From Candidatus Proruminimicrobium quisquiliarum (GTDB taxonomy: Bacteria; Elusimicrobiota; Endomicrobiia; Endomicrobiales; Endomicrobiaceae), in the NCBI GenBank assembly GCA_018433245.1, contig JAHDRN010000014.1, forward strand, positions 1-64,000: a stretch of 64,000 nt of DNA. The letters are read 5' to 3'. Both the position numbers and the translations under genes were made by a program. How positions within the stretch are numbered: the first letter of the stretch is position 1; the number at the start of each line of letters is the position of its first letter. The notes beneath the pieces were generated by a model, which worked only from the letters and a program-made list of their open reading frames with translations, was not told the DNA's origin and searched no databases. Of the stretch, positions 55,397 through 64,000 are shown piece after piece.

Positions 55397-56743
55397 TCAA
55401 TTTATAAGCTTTTTTATCGTTTCTGCGAGATTATTTGCTATCATCTTATTCCCTAAATCCGTGCAATGGCCGAAATCACCGGCAAATAAATCTTTAAATA
55501 TGTCGCTTATTTTTTGTGTTTTAAAGGCCTCTTTAAAAATTTTTTCATTATTTACAAAATAAACTTCGGAATAATTTTCAAGGACTATCTGCAATTGTTC
55601 AACCGGCCTCACGGGATATTGCATTGCAACAAGTTTAATCTTTTTTTCTCTGCATATTTCTGCCAGTCTGCAATAATTTTCAGCCGTCATCTCCGGAATG
55701 TTTTTCATAAGATAATTTTTTGACATATTCAAATATTTATCGGCAGTCTTATAATTTTTACTTTCTATGAGAAGCGTTGCATTACTCCCCAATATCCTGT
55801 CTGCATACGGAGTCTTTTCAGTTATCTCAGCCGAATAAAGCTGTTCCGCTATCGATTTAACAAAATCATTCATTTCAAGTTCAACAAATAAATGTGTATG
55901 TGATATAAAGGCCCACGGGTCCTGCTCATATATTTGTTTAAAAAAAGTTTTATCCGTAACCGGAAAGAGTTTTTCTATCATCAAACGGTTTTTGTTTTGT
56001 GCAAGAATAAATAAAATTGCATTTATATCATAATACGGGTCTTTTTTTATGGCTTCAAGAACAAGTTGTTCGGCTCTTTTTAAATATTTTTTAGCTTCTT
56101 CTGTTTCAAAACCGGCTTTTTTTGCTTTTATAACATATGCTCTTGTAAGTATTTTTGTTATTTTAATATTATTACCGTTGTTTTTATTCAATAATGATTC
56201 AAAAATATTTATACTTTCGTCATATTGCTGGATATCAAACAACTTGTTCGCAAAATTAAAATCCGTTTGAAATCCGTCGTTATTTTTATCGTTTATACTT
56301 TTACGGTTGTTTAAATGCTGTTTAATTAAAAAAAATAATTTCTGAAGTTTAAAATATCTTTTCTTCAAACCTATAACATCAGAATTGCCGTCATTAATTC
56401 CCATCATCGCAACTATAATATCCGGTTTAATCTCTTTTATCTCTAATTCTATATTATTAATAATGCATGCGGTATTTGTAGCTCTTACGCCTTTATCTAT
56501 TACAGTCACTTTTTTTGTTATGTTATGTTTGGAAAGCGCCTTTTTTAAAAACTTAGGCCATTGTCCGTCGGTAGTTGATTCTCCGAGACACAATATTGTT
56601 ATTGAATCTTTTTCACTTAATTTTCTGTTTATTGAATAGTTTTTATAGTATTTAACAAAGACAGATACTGACTGCAGAAATAATTCAAATACCGCCAAAC
56701 TTATTATTAAACCAAAAAAAATCAATAAGATTTTTTTGAACAT
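55397..56743 (-). CDS. SGNH/GDSL-hydrolase-like protein with TPR-like insert
   Basis: 448 residues with an N-terminal membrane segment (about 5-25). SGNH blocks: ITILCLGESTTDGQWP (block I, Ser), MMGINDGNSD (block III, Asn) and the late GHCTDLGNKMIANNL (His). Between them (about 165-330) is a helical region resembling tetratricopeptide repeats (FDIQQYDESINIFESLL; AKKYLKRAEQLVLEAIKKDP). This fits a periplasmic esterase or acyl-transferase partner on a surface glycan. It is only distantly like the two SGNH proteins in the ruv/isp operon. It sits between hisF and gatC. Confidence 0.75.
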   Translation of the reverse strand: MFKKILLIFFGLIISLAVFELFLQSVSVFVKYYKNYSINRKLSEKDSITILCLGESTTDGQWPKFLKKALSKHNITKKVTVIDKGVRATNTACIINNIELEIKEIKPDIIVAMMGINDGNSDVIGLKKRYFKLQKLFFLIKQHLNNRKSINDKNNDGFQTDFNFANKLFDIQQYDESINIFESLLNKNNGNNIKITKILTRAYVIKAKKAGFETEEAKKYLKRAEQLVLEAIKKDPYYDINAILFILAQNKNRLMIEKLFPVTDKTFFKQIYEQDPWAFISHTHLFVELEMNDFVKSIAEQLYSAEITEKTPYADRILGSNATLLIESKNYKTADKYLNMSKNYLMKNIPEMTAENYCRLAEICREKKIKLVAMQYPVRPVEQLQIVLENYSEVYFVNNEKIFKEAFKTQKISDIFKDLFAGDFGHCTDLGNKMIANNLAETIKKLIN

Positions 56744-56744
56744 T

Positions 56745-57497
56745 CTATCTTACTTCAATATTATTTTTTCTCATATATTTTTTTAAATCTGAGATTGAAA
56801 GTTCTTTAAAATGAAAAAGAGAGGCGGCAAGCACTGCCGATGCTCCTTTATTGCATACGTCGACAAAATGTTCTTTTTTACCTGCTCCGCCGGAAGCTAT
56901 AACAGGCACATTAACGGCATTTGTAACTTTCTGCATTAGTTCCAAATCATATCCGTCTTTCGTTCCGTCTCTGTCCATACTGGTAAGAAGGATTTCGCCT
57001 GCTCCGAGTTTTACTACTATTTTTGCCCATTCTATAACGTCAAGATTTTTTTTAGTTCTTCCGCCGTGCGTATAAACAGACCAGCTTTTGCCGTCTCTTT
57101 TTGCATCTATGGCTACTACTATGCACTGGCTTCCGAATTTTTTGCTTCCGCTTGATATCAATTGCGGATTTTCAACTGCCGAAGTGTTTATTGATATCTT
57201 ATCTGCGCCTGCTTTTAAAAGTTTTCTCATATCGTCAACCGTTCTTATTCCGCCGCCTACCGTAAGCGGTATAAAAACCTGTTCTGCAGTCTGTCTGACC
57301 ACTTCAAACGTAATATCACGTTTATCGGAAGAAGCCGTTATATCCAAAAAAACAAGTTCGTCGGCCCCTTCTTTATTGTATCTTTTTGCTATTTCTACCG
57401 GGTCTCCGGCGTCGCGCAGATCTATAAAATTGGTCCCTTTAACAACTCTTCCTGCATTAACGTCAAGACACGGTATTACTCTAATTGCCGATGACAT
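56745..57497 (-). CDS. hisF: imidazole glycerol phosphate synthase subunit HisF
   Basis: HisF, the cyclase of IGP synthase, is a TIM barrel of 250 residues: [20 protein letters not shown] (Asp9-type catalytic residue), [34 protein letters not shown] (second catalytic Asp) and [11 protein letters not shown] place the start at 57497, which removes seven residues lying inside hisH. Overlaps hisH by 17 bases. No other his genes are in the window. Confidence 0.96.
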   Translation of the reverse strand: MSSAIRVIPCLDVNAGRVVKGTNFIDLRDAGDPVEIAKRYNKEGADELVFLDITASSDKRDITFEVVRQTAEQVFIPLTVGGGIRTVDDMRKLLKAGADKISINTSAVENPQLISSGSKKFGSQCIVVAIDAKRDGKSWSVYTHGGRTKKNLDVIEWAKIVVKLGAGEILLTSMDRDGTKDGYDLELMQKVTNAVNVPVIASGGAGKKEHFVDVCNKGASAVLAASLFHFKELSISDLKKYMRKNNIEVR

Positions 57498-58134
57498 CTG
57501 ATTTAACCTTTTTAACAAAATTTTTAAGAAGCATAAGCCCGTCAGTTGAACTTTTTTCCGGATGAAACTGACATGCCCATATATTTTTTACCGCTACTGA
57601 AGAACAGAAATTCAAACCGTAATCAGTATAAGTCGCTATAACTTTTTTATCGTCGGGACAGCAGTAATACGAATGCACAAAATAAAAATACGTTTCATTT
57701 TTTATTTTACCGTACATATCTTTTGCATATGGAGTTTTTGTTATTTGCACACGGTTCCAGCACATATGCGGAATTATCAGTTTTTTTGCTTTTGAAGATT
57801 TGAATTTTTTAACCGTTCCTTTTATTATATCCAGTCCTTTATGTTCGCCTTCTTCATAGCTTTTGGTAAATAAAAGCTGAAACCCGAGACAAATCCCCAA
57901 AAACATCTTTCCTGCATCTGTATGTTTTTTTATTGCTTTATCGAATTTTTTTTCTTTTAATATTTCAATCGCAGGTGCAAAAGAACCTACTCCCGGCAGA
58001 ACGACAGCTTTATAATTTTCAAGCTGTTTTGCTTCAGTTATTATTTCGACATCGGCGCCGCAAAGCTCAAGCGCTTTTGAAACGCTTCTTAAATTGCCCA
58101 TGCCGTAATCTATTATGGCTATTTTAGGATTCAT
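57481..58134 (-). CDS. hisH: imidazole glycerol phosphate synthase subunit HisH
   Basis: HisH is the glutaminase partner of HisF. The 217-residue class I amidotransferase has [33 protein letters not shown] (nucleophile Cys) and CQFHPEKSS (His/Glu). Some HisH/HisF pairs separated from other his genes instead serve surface amino-sugar amidation (WbpG-type partners), but both proteins here look canonical. Start overlaps the glmS stop. Confidence 0.93.
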   Translation of the reverse strand: MNPKIAIIDYGMGNLRSVSKALELCGADVEIITEAKQLENYKAVVLPGVGSFAPAIEILKEKKFDKAIKKHTDAGKMFLGICLGFQLLFTKSYEEGEHKGLDIIKGTVKKFKSSKAKKLIIPHMCWNRVQITKTPYAKDMYGKIKNETYFYFVHSYYCCPDDKKVIATYTDYGLNFCSSVAVKNIWACQFHPEKSSTDGLMLLKNFVKKVKSDVIGN

Positions 58135-59957
58135 TCTACCGTTACCGACTTTGCAAGATTTCTCGGCTGGTCAACATCGCAGCCGCGCATCGTTGAAACA
58201 TAATAAGCAAAAAGCTGTAAAGGAATAACGTTTATTACAGGCGAGAAAATCTCGTCAGTTTCGGGAACTTCTATCCTGTAATCCGCTTTTTTTGCGATTT
58301 CTTTATCATCGGCGTTTACAATCGCTATTATTTTGGCTCCTCTTGCTTTTGCTTCCTCGATATTGCTTAAAACTTTTTCGTAAATTTTGCTCTTTGTAGC
58401 TATAACCATGACCGGCATCGTTTCGTCTATCAAAGCGATAGGTCCGTGTTTCATCTCGCCTGCTGCATAGCCTTCGGCATAAATATAAGAAATTTCTTTT
58501 AATTTCAAAGCACCCTCAAGAGCTATCGGATAATTTAAATTTCTTGCAAGATATATAAATTGTTTTTTGGCGTGAAATTCTTTTGCTATTTTTTTTATAG
58601 CATCTGCCTGTTTGAGACATTCCGTAACTTTTACAGGAAGATCCCACAAATATTTAACGAGAGTTTCAAGTTTATCTTTTGAAATAGTATCAAGTTTAGT
58701 CGCAAAATCAAGAGCAATAAGATATAAAACGGTAAGCTGGCCCGTAAAAGCTTTTGTTGATGCTACTCCTATTTCGGGTCCGCAGTGCGTATACAAAACG
58801 TTATCGGCTTCTCTGCTTATGCTTGAACCTACTACGTTACATATTGCAAGGGTTTTTGAACCTCTCTGCTTTGCAAGCCTTAATGCTGCAAGCGTATCTG
58901 CCGTTTCTCCGGACTGTGAAATAAATATTACAAGCGTTTTTTCGTTTATTACATGATCTCTGTATCTGAATTCAGAAGCTATATCAACTTCTGTCGGTAT
59001 CACTGTAAGGCTTTCCAAAACAAATTTTGCCGTAAGCCCGGCATGATAAGAAGTTCCGCATGCTATGATATATATTTTTGAAATTTCTTTTAAGTAATCT
59101 TTGGTAATATTTATTCCGTCAAGAAGAACCGTATTTTGTTCCGAAGAAAGTCTTCCTCTGAAAGTATCCAAAATAGTCTGAGGCTGTTCGTAAATTTCTT
59201 TAAGCATAAAATGCTTATAACCGGCTTTTTCGGCCTGCACAGCGTTCCATAATATTTTTTGAGTTTCTCTTTTTACTTCTTTGCCGCCGTTAAATATTTT
59301 TATTGAATCTTTTTTTATTTCGCAGATATCTCCGTTTTCAAGAAAAATGAAATCTCTGGCGTAATTTAAAAGAGCCGATACATCCGACGCTATATAATTT
59401 TCGTCTTTACCTTTTGCAACTACAAGAGGCGCATCGTAACGCGCGACTATAAGCCTTTCCGGCTCATCGGCGCATATAACGGCAAGGGCATAAGCTCCGC
59501 GGACTTCTTTCAAAGCCGATTTAACGGCTTCCAAAACGTCTTTCTTATAATATTTTTCTATTAAGTGGGCTATTACTTCCGTATCTGTTTCCGATTTAAA
59601 AATATGTCCTTCGGAAATAAGCTGTTTTTTTATTGAGACGTAGTTTTCTATTATCCCGTTATGCACAACAACTATTTTCCCGCTGCAGTCGGTATGCGGA
59701 TGGGCGTTTTCTTCGCAGGGTTTTCCGTGCGTAGCCCATCTCGTATGGCCTATTCCGTTATTTCCGGAAATAGGATTGGTTTCAAGATTTGCTTTTAGAT
59801 TTTTTAATTTGCCGACGCTTCTTCTTGTAAGTATTTCATTTTTTGATATTACTGCAATACCTGCAGAATCATATCCGCGGTATTCTAATTTTTCAAGACC
59901 GTTATATATGACTTCAGCAGAATTTTTTGAACCGATGTATCCGACTATTCCGCACAT
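58131..59957 (-). CDS. glmS: glutamine-fructose-6-phosphate aminotransferase (isomerising)
   Basis: GlmS makes glucosamine-6-phosphate, the entry to peptidoglycan and LPS sugars. The 608-residue protein begins MCGIVGYIGSKN with the Ntn nucleophile Cys, has RWATHGKP and two SIS domains (CGTSYHAG; SQSGETADTLAALRLAK), ending LAKSVTVE. The start at 59957 is fixed by the need for Cys at position 2 and by GAAGGTG upstream. No glmS ribozyme is present in the short leader. Confidence 0.98.
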   Translation of the reverse strand: MCGIVGYIGSKNSAEVIYNGLEKLEYRGYDSAGIAVISKNEILTRRSVGKLKNLKANLETNPISGNNGIGHTRWATHGKPCEENAHPHTDCSGKIVVVHNGIIENYVSIKKQLISEGHIFKSETDTEVIAHLIEKYYKKDVLEAVKSALKEVRGAYALAVICADEPERLIVARYDAPLVVAKGKDENYIASDVSALLNYARDFIFLENGDICEIKKDSIKIFNGGKEVKRETQKILWNAVQAEKAGYKHFMLKEIYEQPQTILDTFRGRLSSEQNTVLLDGINITKDYLKEISKIYIIACGTSYHAGLTAKFVLESLTVIPTEVDIASEFRYRDHVINEKTLVIFISQSGETADTLAALRLAKQRGSKTLAICNVVGSSISREADNVLYTHCGPEIGVASTKAFTGQLTVLYLIALDFATKLDTISKDKLETLVKYLWDLPVKVTECLKQADAIKKIAKEFHAKKQFIYLARNLNYPIALEGALKLKEISYIYAEGYAAGEMKHGPIALIDETMPVMVIATKSKIYEKVLSNIEEAKARGAKIIAIVNADDKEIAKKADYRIEVPETDEIFSPVINVIPLQLFAYYVSTMRGCDVDQPRNLAKSVTVE

Positions 59958-59995
59958 AAAAACACCTTCTTGGCGCAAATTTAATTTACTCTGAA

Positions 59996-60024
59996 AATAT
60001 ATCAAATTCCAATGATTTCTTCAA
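59996..60024 (-). promoter_or_regulatory. promoter of glmS-hisH-hisF
   Basis: Minus strand: -35 TTGAAG (60019-60024), 17-base spacer, -10 TATATT (59996-60001), about 38 bases before the glmS ATG. Confidence 0.6.
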
Positions 60025-60032
60025 ATACGGTA

Positions 60033-60061
60033 TTGACAATGCCGACCAGTTAGTATAATAT
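60033..60061 (+). promoter_or_regulatory. promoter of the DGC-motif gene
   Basis: -35 TTGACA (60033-60038), 17-base spacer, -10 TAATAT (60056-60061). An overlapping TATAAT at 60054-60059 would leave a 15-base spacer. It is back to back with the glmS promoter, eight bases apart. Confidence 0.65.
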
Positions 60062-60090
60062 TTTGTTGCTGTAAGTATTTGAGAGGACAA

Positions 60091-60426
60091 ATGAAACAAA
60101 AACTTTTTTTCCCGTGCGCATGCGGTTCAAATGCCGGAATGCTCACTTATGAAATTTCAAAAAAACTTAAAGAATCAGGTTTTTCCGATATGGAATCGGT
60201 TGCAAAATTATCGGTTGAAATAGGCGCGACGGTAAATAACGCAAAAATCTCGGAAAGCATCGCGCTTGACGGATGCAGAGTATGCTGCGCAAAAAAAGCG
60301 CTTGAATCAAAAGGTGTCAATCCGAAATCAATAGTTTTAACTGACCTTGGCGTAATCAAAGGAAAAACGCCTGTCAGCCAAGAAGTTTTGGAAGATTTGA
60401 TAAAAAGGATAAAAGAAAATTTATAA
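60091..60426 (+). CDS. small DGC-motif metal-binding protein
   Basis: 111 residues. MKQKLFFPCACGSNAGMLTYEI at the start and LDGCRVCCAKKALE (DGC motif) in the middle match the DGC-domain family of putative zinc- or iron-sulfur-binding proteins found mainly in anaerobes. Role unknown; such genes often neighbour redox and metal genes. ATG at 60091 follows GAGAGG by four bases; four upstream codons in frame are not used. Confidence 0.75.
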   Translation: MKQKLFFPCACGSNAGMLTYEISKKLKESGFSDMESVAKLSVEIGATVNNAKISESIALDGCRVCCAKKALESKGVNPKSIVLTDLGVIKGKTPVSQEVLEDLIKRIKENL

Positions 60427-60475
60427 TTTATTTTTTCTTTTAAAAAATTCTCTTTCACTGCCGCTTATTCCGGTT

Positions 60476-60955
60476 ATGGCTGCCGCTTTTATTTTAAAAA
60501 AAACGGCTTTAAATACGGACTCCTATCTTTTTTTTATAAAAGGACTCGTATGGTTTTATCTTGTTTTTTTTATAATTCCCAATATAAAATCAAAATATTT
60601 CGAATATCCGAAAGCTTTTAAATTTTTAAAACAGTATCTGCTTGCCGTAACGGCTTTTTTTATTTTTTATGAAAACTCCGCGCTTTTGGCAAAAATGCCA
60701 AAAATTGAATTTATTATTTTTATATCGGCTGTTTTAATATGGATTGTTTTTTTGATTATTTTCAATAAGAAAATTAACTTCAATTTAAACACAGTCTCGT
60801 TTTGTTTTGAAATTATTTTAATCTTATCGCTGATTATTTTCGGCATAAAATCGCAGATAACTTTTTATATCTTGTCGGCTGCCGCTTTTGACTTTTTATA
60901 TACTGCGTGTTTTTTTGCTGCCGCAAATCATTTCAATAAAAAACATCTTTACTGA
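60476..60955 (+). CDS. small integral membrane protein, unknown; start uncertain
   Basis: 159 residues as drawn, with four or five hydrophobic segments and a lysine-rich end (NHFNKKHLY). The frame is open from 60413, and the residues just before the first ATG (LKNSLSLPLIPV) continue the first membrane segment, but no ATG, GTG or TTG with a ribosome site is found there, so either a rare start codon is used or the 5' end has been damaged. It overlaps the 3' end of the convergent MATE gene by seven bases. Confidence 0.55.
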   Translation: MAAAFILKKTALNTDSYLFFIKGLVWFYLVFFIIPNIKSKYFEYPKAFKFLKQYLLAVTAFFIFYENSALLAKMPKIEFIIFISAVLIWIVFLIIFNKKINFNLNTVSFCFEIILILSLIIFGIKSQITFYILSAAAFDFLYTACFFAAANHFNKKHLY

Positions 60956-62349
60956 TTCATTTCTATAACACGCATATTTTTCCATTTTCCGCCGTAATAT
61001 CTTAAAACAAAAATTACGGTTATCGTAACGCTGTATGAAAGCATTATGCTCCAGTAGAGATAAACGTTATGTATATTGAATACTGAATTTAAAAGATATA
61101 ACGGAATTACGACTATTCCGAGCGCCGACAAAATAAGAGTTTTCATTACAAAAGCCGTATCTCCGGCTCCTTTTATTCCAAATGAAAAAATAAAACAAAC
61201 GGGATCGCAAAAAGCGTATATTATAAGAAATACCAGAAGATTATTTATTACGGGCTTCAATTCCGCTATGACAGTTCCTGCATAACCTTCCACAAAAAAA
61301 TATACGAGATAATCCATGAAAAAAATGTATATTAAAATAACAAGACAGCTTTGAATCAAAGCTATATGAAAGCCGGAATAAACGCTGCGCTCGGCAAGAA
61401 AAACATTGTTTCTGCCGAGATTCTGACCGACAAGAATCGCGGTCGTTATGCCAAGCCCTATAAGAGGCGTAAAAACAAGCATATTGATATTGATAAGAAT
61501 GGTAGTGGCCGTAAGAGCAGTTATTCCTATTTTTCCTATCATAAATATAAAAAAAGTCCATCCGAATATATCAAAGAAAAGCTGGACTCCGTTGGCAAAT
61601 CCGTATTTTAAAAGCCTGTTCATAAATTCGAAATCAAGATCAAATATTTTTGTATTAAAAAGCATTGCATTATTTTTTCTAAGTATCAAAAATGTATATA
61701 TAAACAGCATAATAAAAGATGAGATAAGCGTGGCAATGCCGGCTCCTTTTATGCCCATTGACGGAAATCCGAATTTTCCGAATATAAATATATAATCAAA
61801 AATCACGTTAAAAAATATTGCCGCAATATTTACGAGCACTATCACTTTCGTTTTGCCCTGTCCGGCATAAAAACCTGCAAACGCCGTTGACGCTATTACC
61901 GGAAAAGCTCCGTAACATAAAAGCTGAAAATAAATTATTTCATACTTCATAATTTCAGGGTCATGTCCTATAAGAGCAAATATCGAACCTGAAAAAAAAG
62001 AAAGAATAAAAAGAATAAACGCTCCTATAAAAGACATATAAACTGCCTGCCATACTGCCGGACCTATTTTTGAATAATCTTCTTTCCCGTAATACTGGGC
62101 AACAAAAACATCAACGTAGCTTATAGTTCCTATAAATAAACCCATTATCGTAAAATTTAAAAGGCCTGCCGGAAGCGAAGCCGCAAGCTCAACCTGAGAA
62201 TGCCACGACAAAAACATTCTGTTTATAAACTGCTGCACGGACGTCAGACCCGTAGATATAATAAGAGGAATCGCTATATTAAGAAATTCTCCGTATCCGG
62301 CGCGGCATTTGTATCTTTTGATAAGTTTTTTAATAATTTTTGAAAACAT
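60949..62349 (-). CDS. MATE-family efflux transporter
   Basis: 466 residues with 12 membrane segments in two related halves, as in NorM/DinF-type MATE transporters; segments such as SYVDVFVAQYYGKEDY, AGFYAGQGKTKVIVLV and ILVGQNLGRNN carry the usual Gln/Asn and Gly patterns. They export drugs or metabolites using H+ or Na+. Substrate not predictable. No Shine-Dalgarno is obvious before the ATG. Confidence 0.88.
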   Translation of the reverse strand: MFSKIIKKLIKRYKCRAGYGEFLNIAIPLIISTGLTSVQQFINRMFLSWHSQVELAASLPAGLLNFTIMGLFIGTISYVDVFVAQYYGKEDYSKIGPAVWQAVYMSFIGAFILFILSFFSGSIFALIGHDPEIMKYEIIYFQLLCYGAFPVIASTAFAGFYAGQGKTKVIVLVNIAAIFFNVIFDYIFIFGKFGFPSMGIKGAGIATLISSFIMLFIYTFLILRKNNAMLFNTKIFDLDFEFMNRLLKYGFANGVQLFFDIFGWTFFIFMIGKIGITALTATTILININMLVFTPLIGLGITTAILVGQNLGRNNVFLAERSVYSGFHIALIQSCLVILIYIFFMDYLVYFFVEGYAGTVIAELKPVINNLLVFLIIYAFCDPVCFIFSFGIKGAGDTAFVMKTLILSALGIVVIPLYLLNSVFNIHNVYLYWSIMLSYSVTITVIFVLRYYGGKWKNMRVIEMNQ

Positions 62350-62414
62350 GGCAGATATTAAAGCAAAATAATTAAATAGTATAAAGTTTTTTATAACGGA
62401 GATTTTTGTTTCTG

Positions 62415-63086
62415 TTATTTTTTGTCAGACAGCAGTGTAAACTTATTTTTATGAAATTCCAGTATTTTCTCGTCTTTAAGTTTTGACAGTTCGTTTGACA
62501 TTGCGCTTCTGTCTACGCACAAATAATCTGCAAGCTCCTGTCTGTCAAAAGGAATTTCAAAAGAATCATTTTTTGCCTGTTCGGCCTGTTCCGACAAAAA
62601 GGAAAGAATTTTTTCGCGCGTGTTTCTTTTTACAAGATGTTCCATTTTACGCAAAAGTTTCAAATTATTATTTGCAAGAATTTTTACCATATTGTCTATA
62701 AGATAAGAATGAAACTTACAGCTGCTTGAACAGACCGTTATAATTTTTTTGTAATTTACAAAAAGGATCTTTGTATTTTCACATGCTACAACGCTTATAG
62801 GCAGCTTTGAAGTCTCGGAGCAGGAAAAAGCCTCTCCGAATACTTTTCCGCTTTCGGCTTTTGATATTATGGAACGGTTTCCCCAGTAATCCTCTTTTAT
62901 TATGTTTACGCTTCCCGATAAAACTATTCCGACCTCGGTAATTTTATCTTCTATATCCCAAATATAATCGTCTTTTTTATAAGAAAACTCTCTTGCCGAA
63001 AGACATGACAGTATGGCAGACAACTCATTATCTTTGATTCTGTTAAAAAGCGGAACTTTTTTTAATATTTCAATGTATTCTTTCAT
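62415..63086 (-). CDS. Crp/Fnr-family transcription regulator (HcpR-like by context)
   Basis: 224 residues. A cyclic-nucleotide-binding-type beta-roll (about 8-120; SGSVNIIKEDYWGNRSII, SGKVFGEAF) and a C-terminal winged helix with PFDRQELADYLCVDRSAMSNELSKL as recognition helix. There is no N-terminal FNR Cys cluster. It is divergent from a ferredoxin-hcp operon, the usual setting of HcpR-type regulators of the nitrosative-stress response. I start at 63086 because MKEYIEILKKVPLF is a normal family N-terminus; in-frame starts at 63122 and 63164 also exist and none has a clear ribosome site. Confidence 0.82.
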   Translation of the reverse strand: MKEYIEILKKVPLFNRIKDNELSAILSCLSAREFSYKKDDYIWDIEDKITEVGIVLSGSVNIIKEDYWGNRSIISKAESGKVFGEAFSCSETSKLPISVVACENTKILFVNYKKIITVCSSSCKFHSYLIDNMVKILANNNLKLLRKMEHLVKRNTREKILSFLSEQAEQAKNDSFEIPFDRQELADYLCVDRSAMSNELSKLKDEKILEFHKNKFTLLSDKK

Positions 63087-63105
63087 AAATTTAGAATTTT
63101 TATTT

Positions 63106-63121
63106 TGTTGTAAAAACAACA
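63106..63121. promoter_or_regulatory. 16-bp palindromic operator near the Crp/Fnr gene
   Basis: TGTTGT-AAAA-ACAACA is a perfect inverted repeat with the N4 spacing of Crp/Fnr-family sites (compare FNR TTGAT-N4-ATCAA). It lies about 20 bases past the TATAAT at 63141-63146 on the minus strand, in the leader of the regulator gene, where binding would repress the gene. Confidence 0.6.
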
Positions 63122-63140
63122 TACTTGCAAAAGTGATTTT

Positions 63141-63146
63141 ATTATA
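63141..63146 (-). promoter_or_regulatory. -10 box of the Crp/Fnr regulator gene
   Basis: Minus strand TATAAT. The hexamer 17 bases upstream (CTTTCT at 63164-63169) is a poor -35. Confidence 0.4.
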
Positions 63147-63214
63147 ATTATTACGCAAAAGCAAGAAAGCGGATGTAAAACGGATTAGATATATTGTAAT
63201 ATAGGAGGTATAAA

Positions 63215-63898
63215 ATGATAAGAAAAATCATTAAAATTGATCAGTCCAAATGTAACGGCTGCGGATTATGCGTCCAAGCCTGCCATGAAGGCGCAATAGG
63301 AATGGTTGACGGAAAAGCGCAGTTAATGCGCGATGATTACTGCGACGGATTGGGAGACTGCCTGCCGGCATGCCCGACGGGAGCAATATCTTTTGTTGAG
63401 CGCGAGGCTGCAGCTTATAACGAAGAAGCCGTCATAAAAAACAAATCGGAAAAACAAAAAAAAGAAAAACAGCCTTGCGGCTGTTCCGGAAGCGCTCCGA
63501 TTTTTAAAAAATCAAAAGACAATGAAAAAGATTTCTACCAGTGGCCCGTGCAAATTAAACTTGTTCCGGTTTCAGCTCCGTTTTTTAACGGAACGGACCT
63601 TGTAGTCGCAGCTGACTGCGCGGCTTTTACCTACGCTCAATTTCACGAACAATTCAGAAAAAACAAAGCGGTAGTAATAGGATGTCCGAAGCTGGATGAC
63701 GGAGACTATACAGACAAACTTACGGATATTTTAGCCAACAATAACGTTAAAAGTCTTACTATAGTCCGTATGGAAGTTCCCTGTTGCGGAGGAATAGAAC
63801 ATGCTGCAAAAACAGCTCTAAAAGACAGCGGAAAATTTATTCCCTGGCAGGTTGTTACAATTTCAACAGACGGAAAAATATTAAACGGAGGATTTTAA
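63215..63898 (+). CDS. 4Fe-4S ferredoxin-domain protein, Hcp partner
   Basis: 227 residues. Two ferredoxin clusters lie at the N-terminus (CNGCGLCVQACHEGA and CDGLGDCLPACPTGA), then a charged linker with CGCSG, and a C-terminal domain of unknown type containing AADCAAF, GCPKLDD and VPCCGGIEHAA. Proteins of this form stand next to hcp in many anaerobes and probably feed it electrons. AGGAGG lies six bases before the ATG, and the next gene follows in two bases. No -35 is evident, only a TATATT at 63190-63195, so activation by a regulator is plausible. Confidence 0.85.
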   Translation: MIRKIIKIDQSKCNGCGLCVQACHEGAIGMVDGKAQLMRDDYCDGLGDCLPACPTGAISFVEREAAAYNEEAVIKNKSEKQKKEKQPCGCSGSAPIFKKSKDNEKDFYQWPVQIKLVPVSAPFFNGTDLVVAADCAAFTYAQFHEQFRKNKAVVIGCPKLDDGDYTDKLTDILANNNVKSLTIVRMEVPCCGGIEHAAKTALKDSGKFIPWQVVTISTDGKILNGGF

Positions 63899-63899
63899 A

Positions 63900-64000
63900 A
63901 TGAATCAGATGTTTTGTTTTCAGTGTGAACAAACAGCAGGATCCGTAGGATGTAAAGGACAGGCCGGCGTATGCGGGAAACCGGCAAACGTAGCAAATAT
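63900..64000 (+). CDS. hcp: hydroxylamine reductase / hybrid cluster protein (5' part)
   Basis: The first 33 residues (MNQMFCFQCEQTAGSVGCKG...) match the N-terminal Cys cluster of Hcp, C-x2-C-x8-C-x6-C here, binding the proximal [4Fe-4S] cluster. Hcp reduces NO (and hydroxylamine in vitro) and is part of nitrosative-stress defence. GGAG lies eight bases before the ATG. The gene runs off the right edge. Confidence 0.93.
   Translation, partial: MNQMFCFQCEQTAGSVGCKGQAGVCGKPANVAN

Noticed and set aside
57481-58134. HisH/HisF as surface-sugar amidotransferase partners of the PP-loop proteins
   Set aside because: Both look canonical and are 20 kb from the island in an operon with glmS; only a weak possibility remains.
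59958-60030. glmS ribozyme in the glmS leader
   Set aside because: The leader is only about 30-40 nt, too short for the ribozyme, and a promoter lies directly upstream.

Overview
The window reads as chromosome of a low-GC, anaerobic, diderm bacterium. Signs of a Gram-negative envelope are a signal-peptide beta-barrel protein, a lipobox protein and parvulin/SGNH envelope genes. Signs of anaerobic life are pyruvate:ferredoxin oxidoreductase, a ferredoxin-Hcp pair, an O2-independent UbiUV-like pair and nine radical SAM enzymes. The gene set and base composition suggest Elusimicrobiota (Endomicrobium-like), but this is inference; the 16S rRNA at the left edge would settle it.

Layout. 1-675 is the 5' part of a 16S rRNA gene on the minus strand, with a long leader carrying boxA and three tandem consensus promoters (1012-1207). 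1.2-7.2 kb holds a lipoprotein, a secreted metallo-beta-lactamase-fold hydrolase, the rplU-rpmA-obgE operon, an aspartate-type aminotransferase, a PspC protein and an unusual S26 peptidase-methyltransferase fusion. 7.2-17.8 kb is one tightly packed minus-strand operon: DAHP synthase, tyrA, aroA, plsC, an SGNH protein, ispH, S1 protein, ruvA, a second SGNH protein, ruvB and queH.

18.0-46.2 kb is a plus-strand accessory island of 23 genes in two runs of overlapping or abutting genes, split by a hairpin at 37.24-37.27 kb. It is visibly more AT-rich than its flanks and mostly lacks Shine-Dalgarno sequences. It encodes six B12-domain radical SAM enzymes, two SPASM-like radical SAM enzymes, one tetraether-synthase-like (Tes/MJ0619-type) radical SAM enzyme, four large GT-C-like membrane proteins, a DegT-type aminotransferase, a GNAT acetyltransferase, two paralogous PP-loop ATPases, a UbiU/UbiV-like pair, an FAD oxidoreductase, an isoprenylcysteine-methyltransferase-like enzyme, a parvulin-FGE fusion and a lipase-fold protein without its serine. 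Together these look like a pathway that builds and modifies a membrane lipid or glycolipid by radical chemistry, with sugar transfer at the outer face of the inner membrane. The product is unknown, and this is the best candidate for an undescribed system.

46.4-49.5 kb is the porGDAB operon. 49.6-60.0 kb is a minus-strand housekeeping run (glmS, hisH, hisF, a third SGNH protein, gatCAB, guaA, an outer-membrane protein) with a 100-bp palindromic element between gatB and guaA. 60.1-64 kb holds a small DGC-motif protein, a membrane protein, a MATE transporter, and a Crp/Fnr regulator divergent from a ferredoxin and the start of hcp. Most promoters are recognisable as TTGACA-N17-TATAAT-like.
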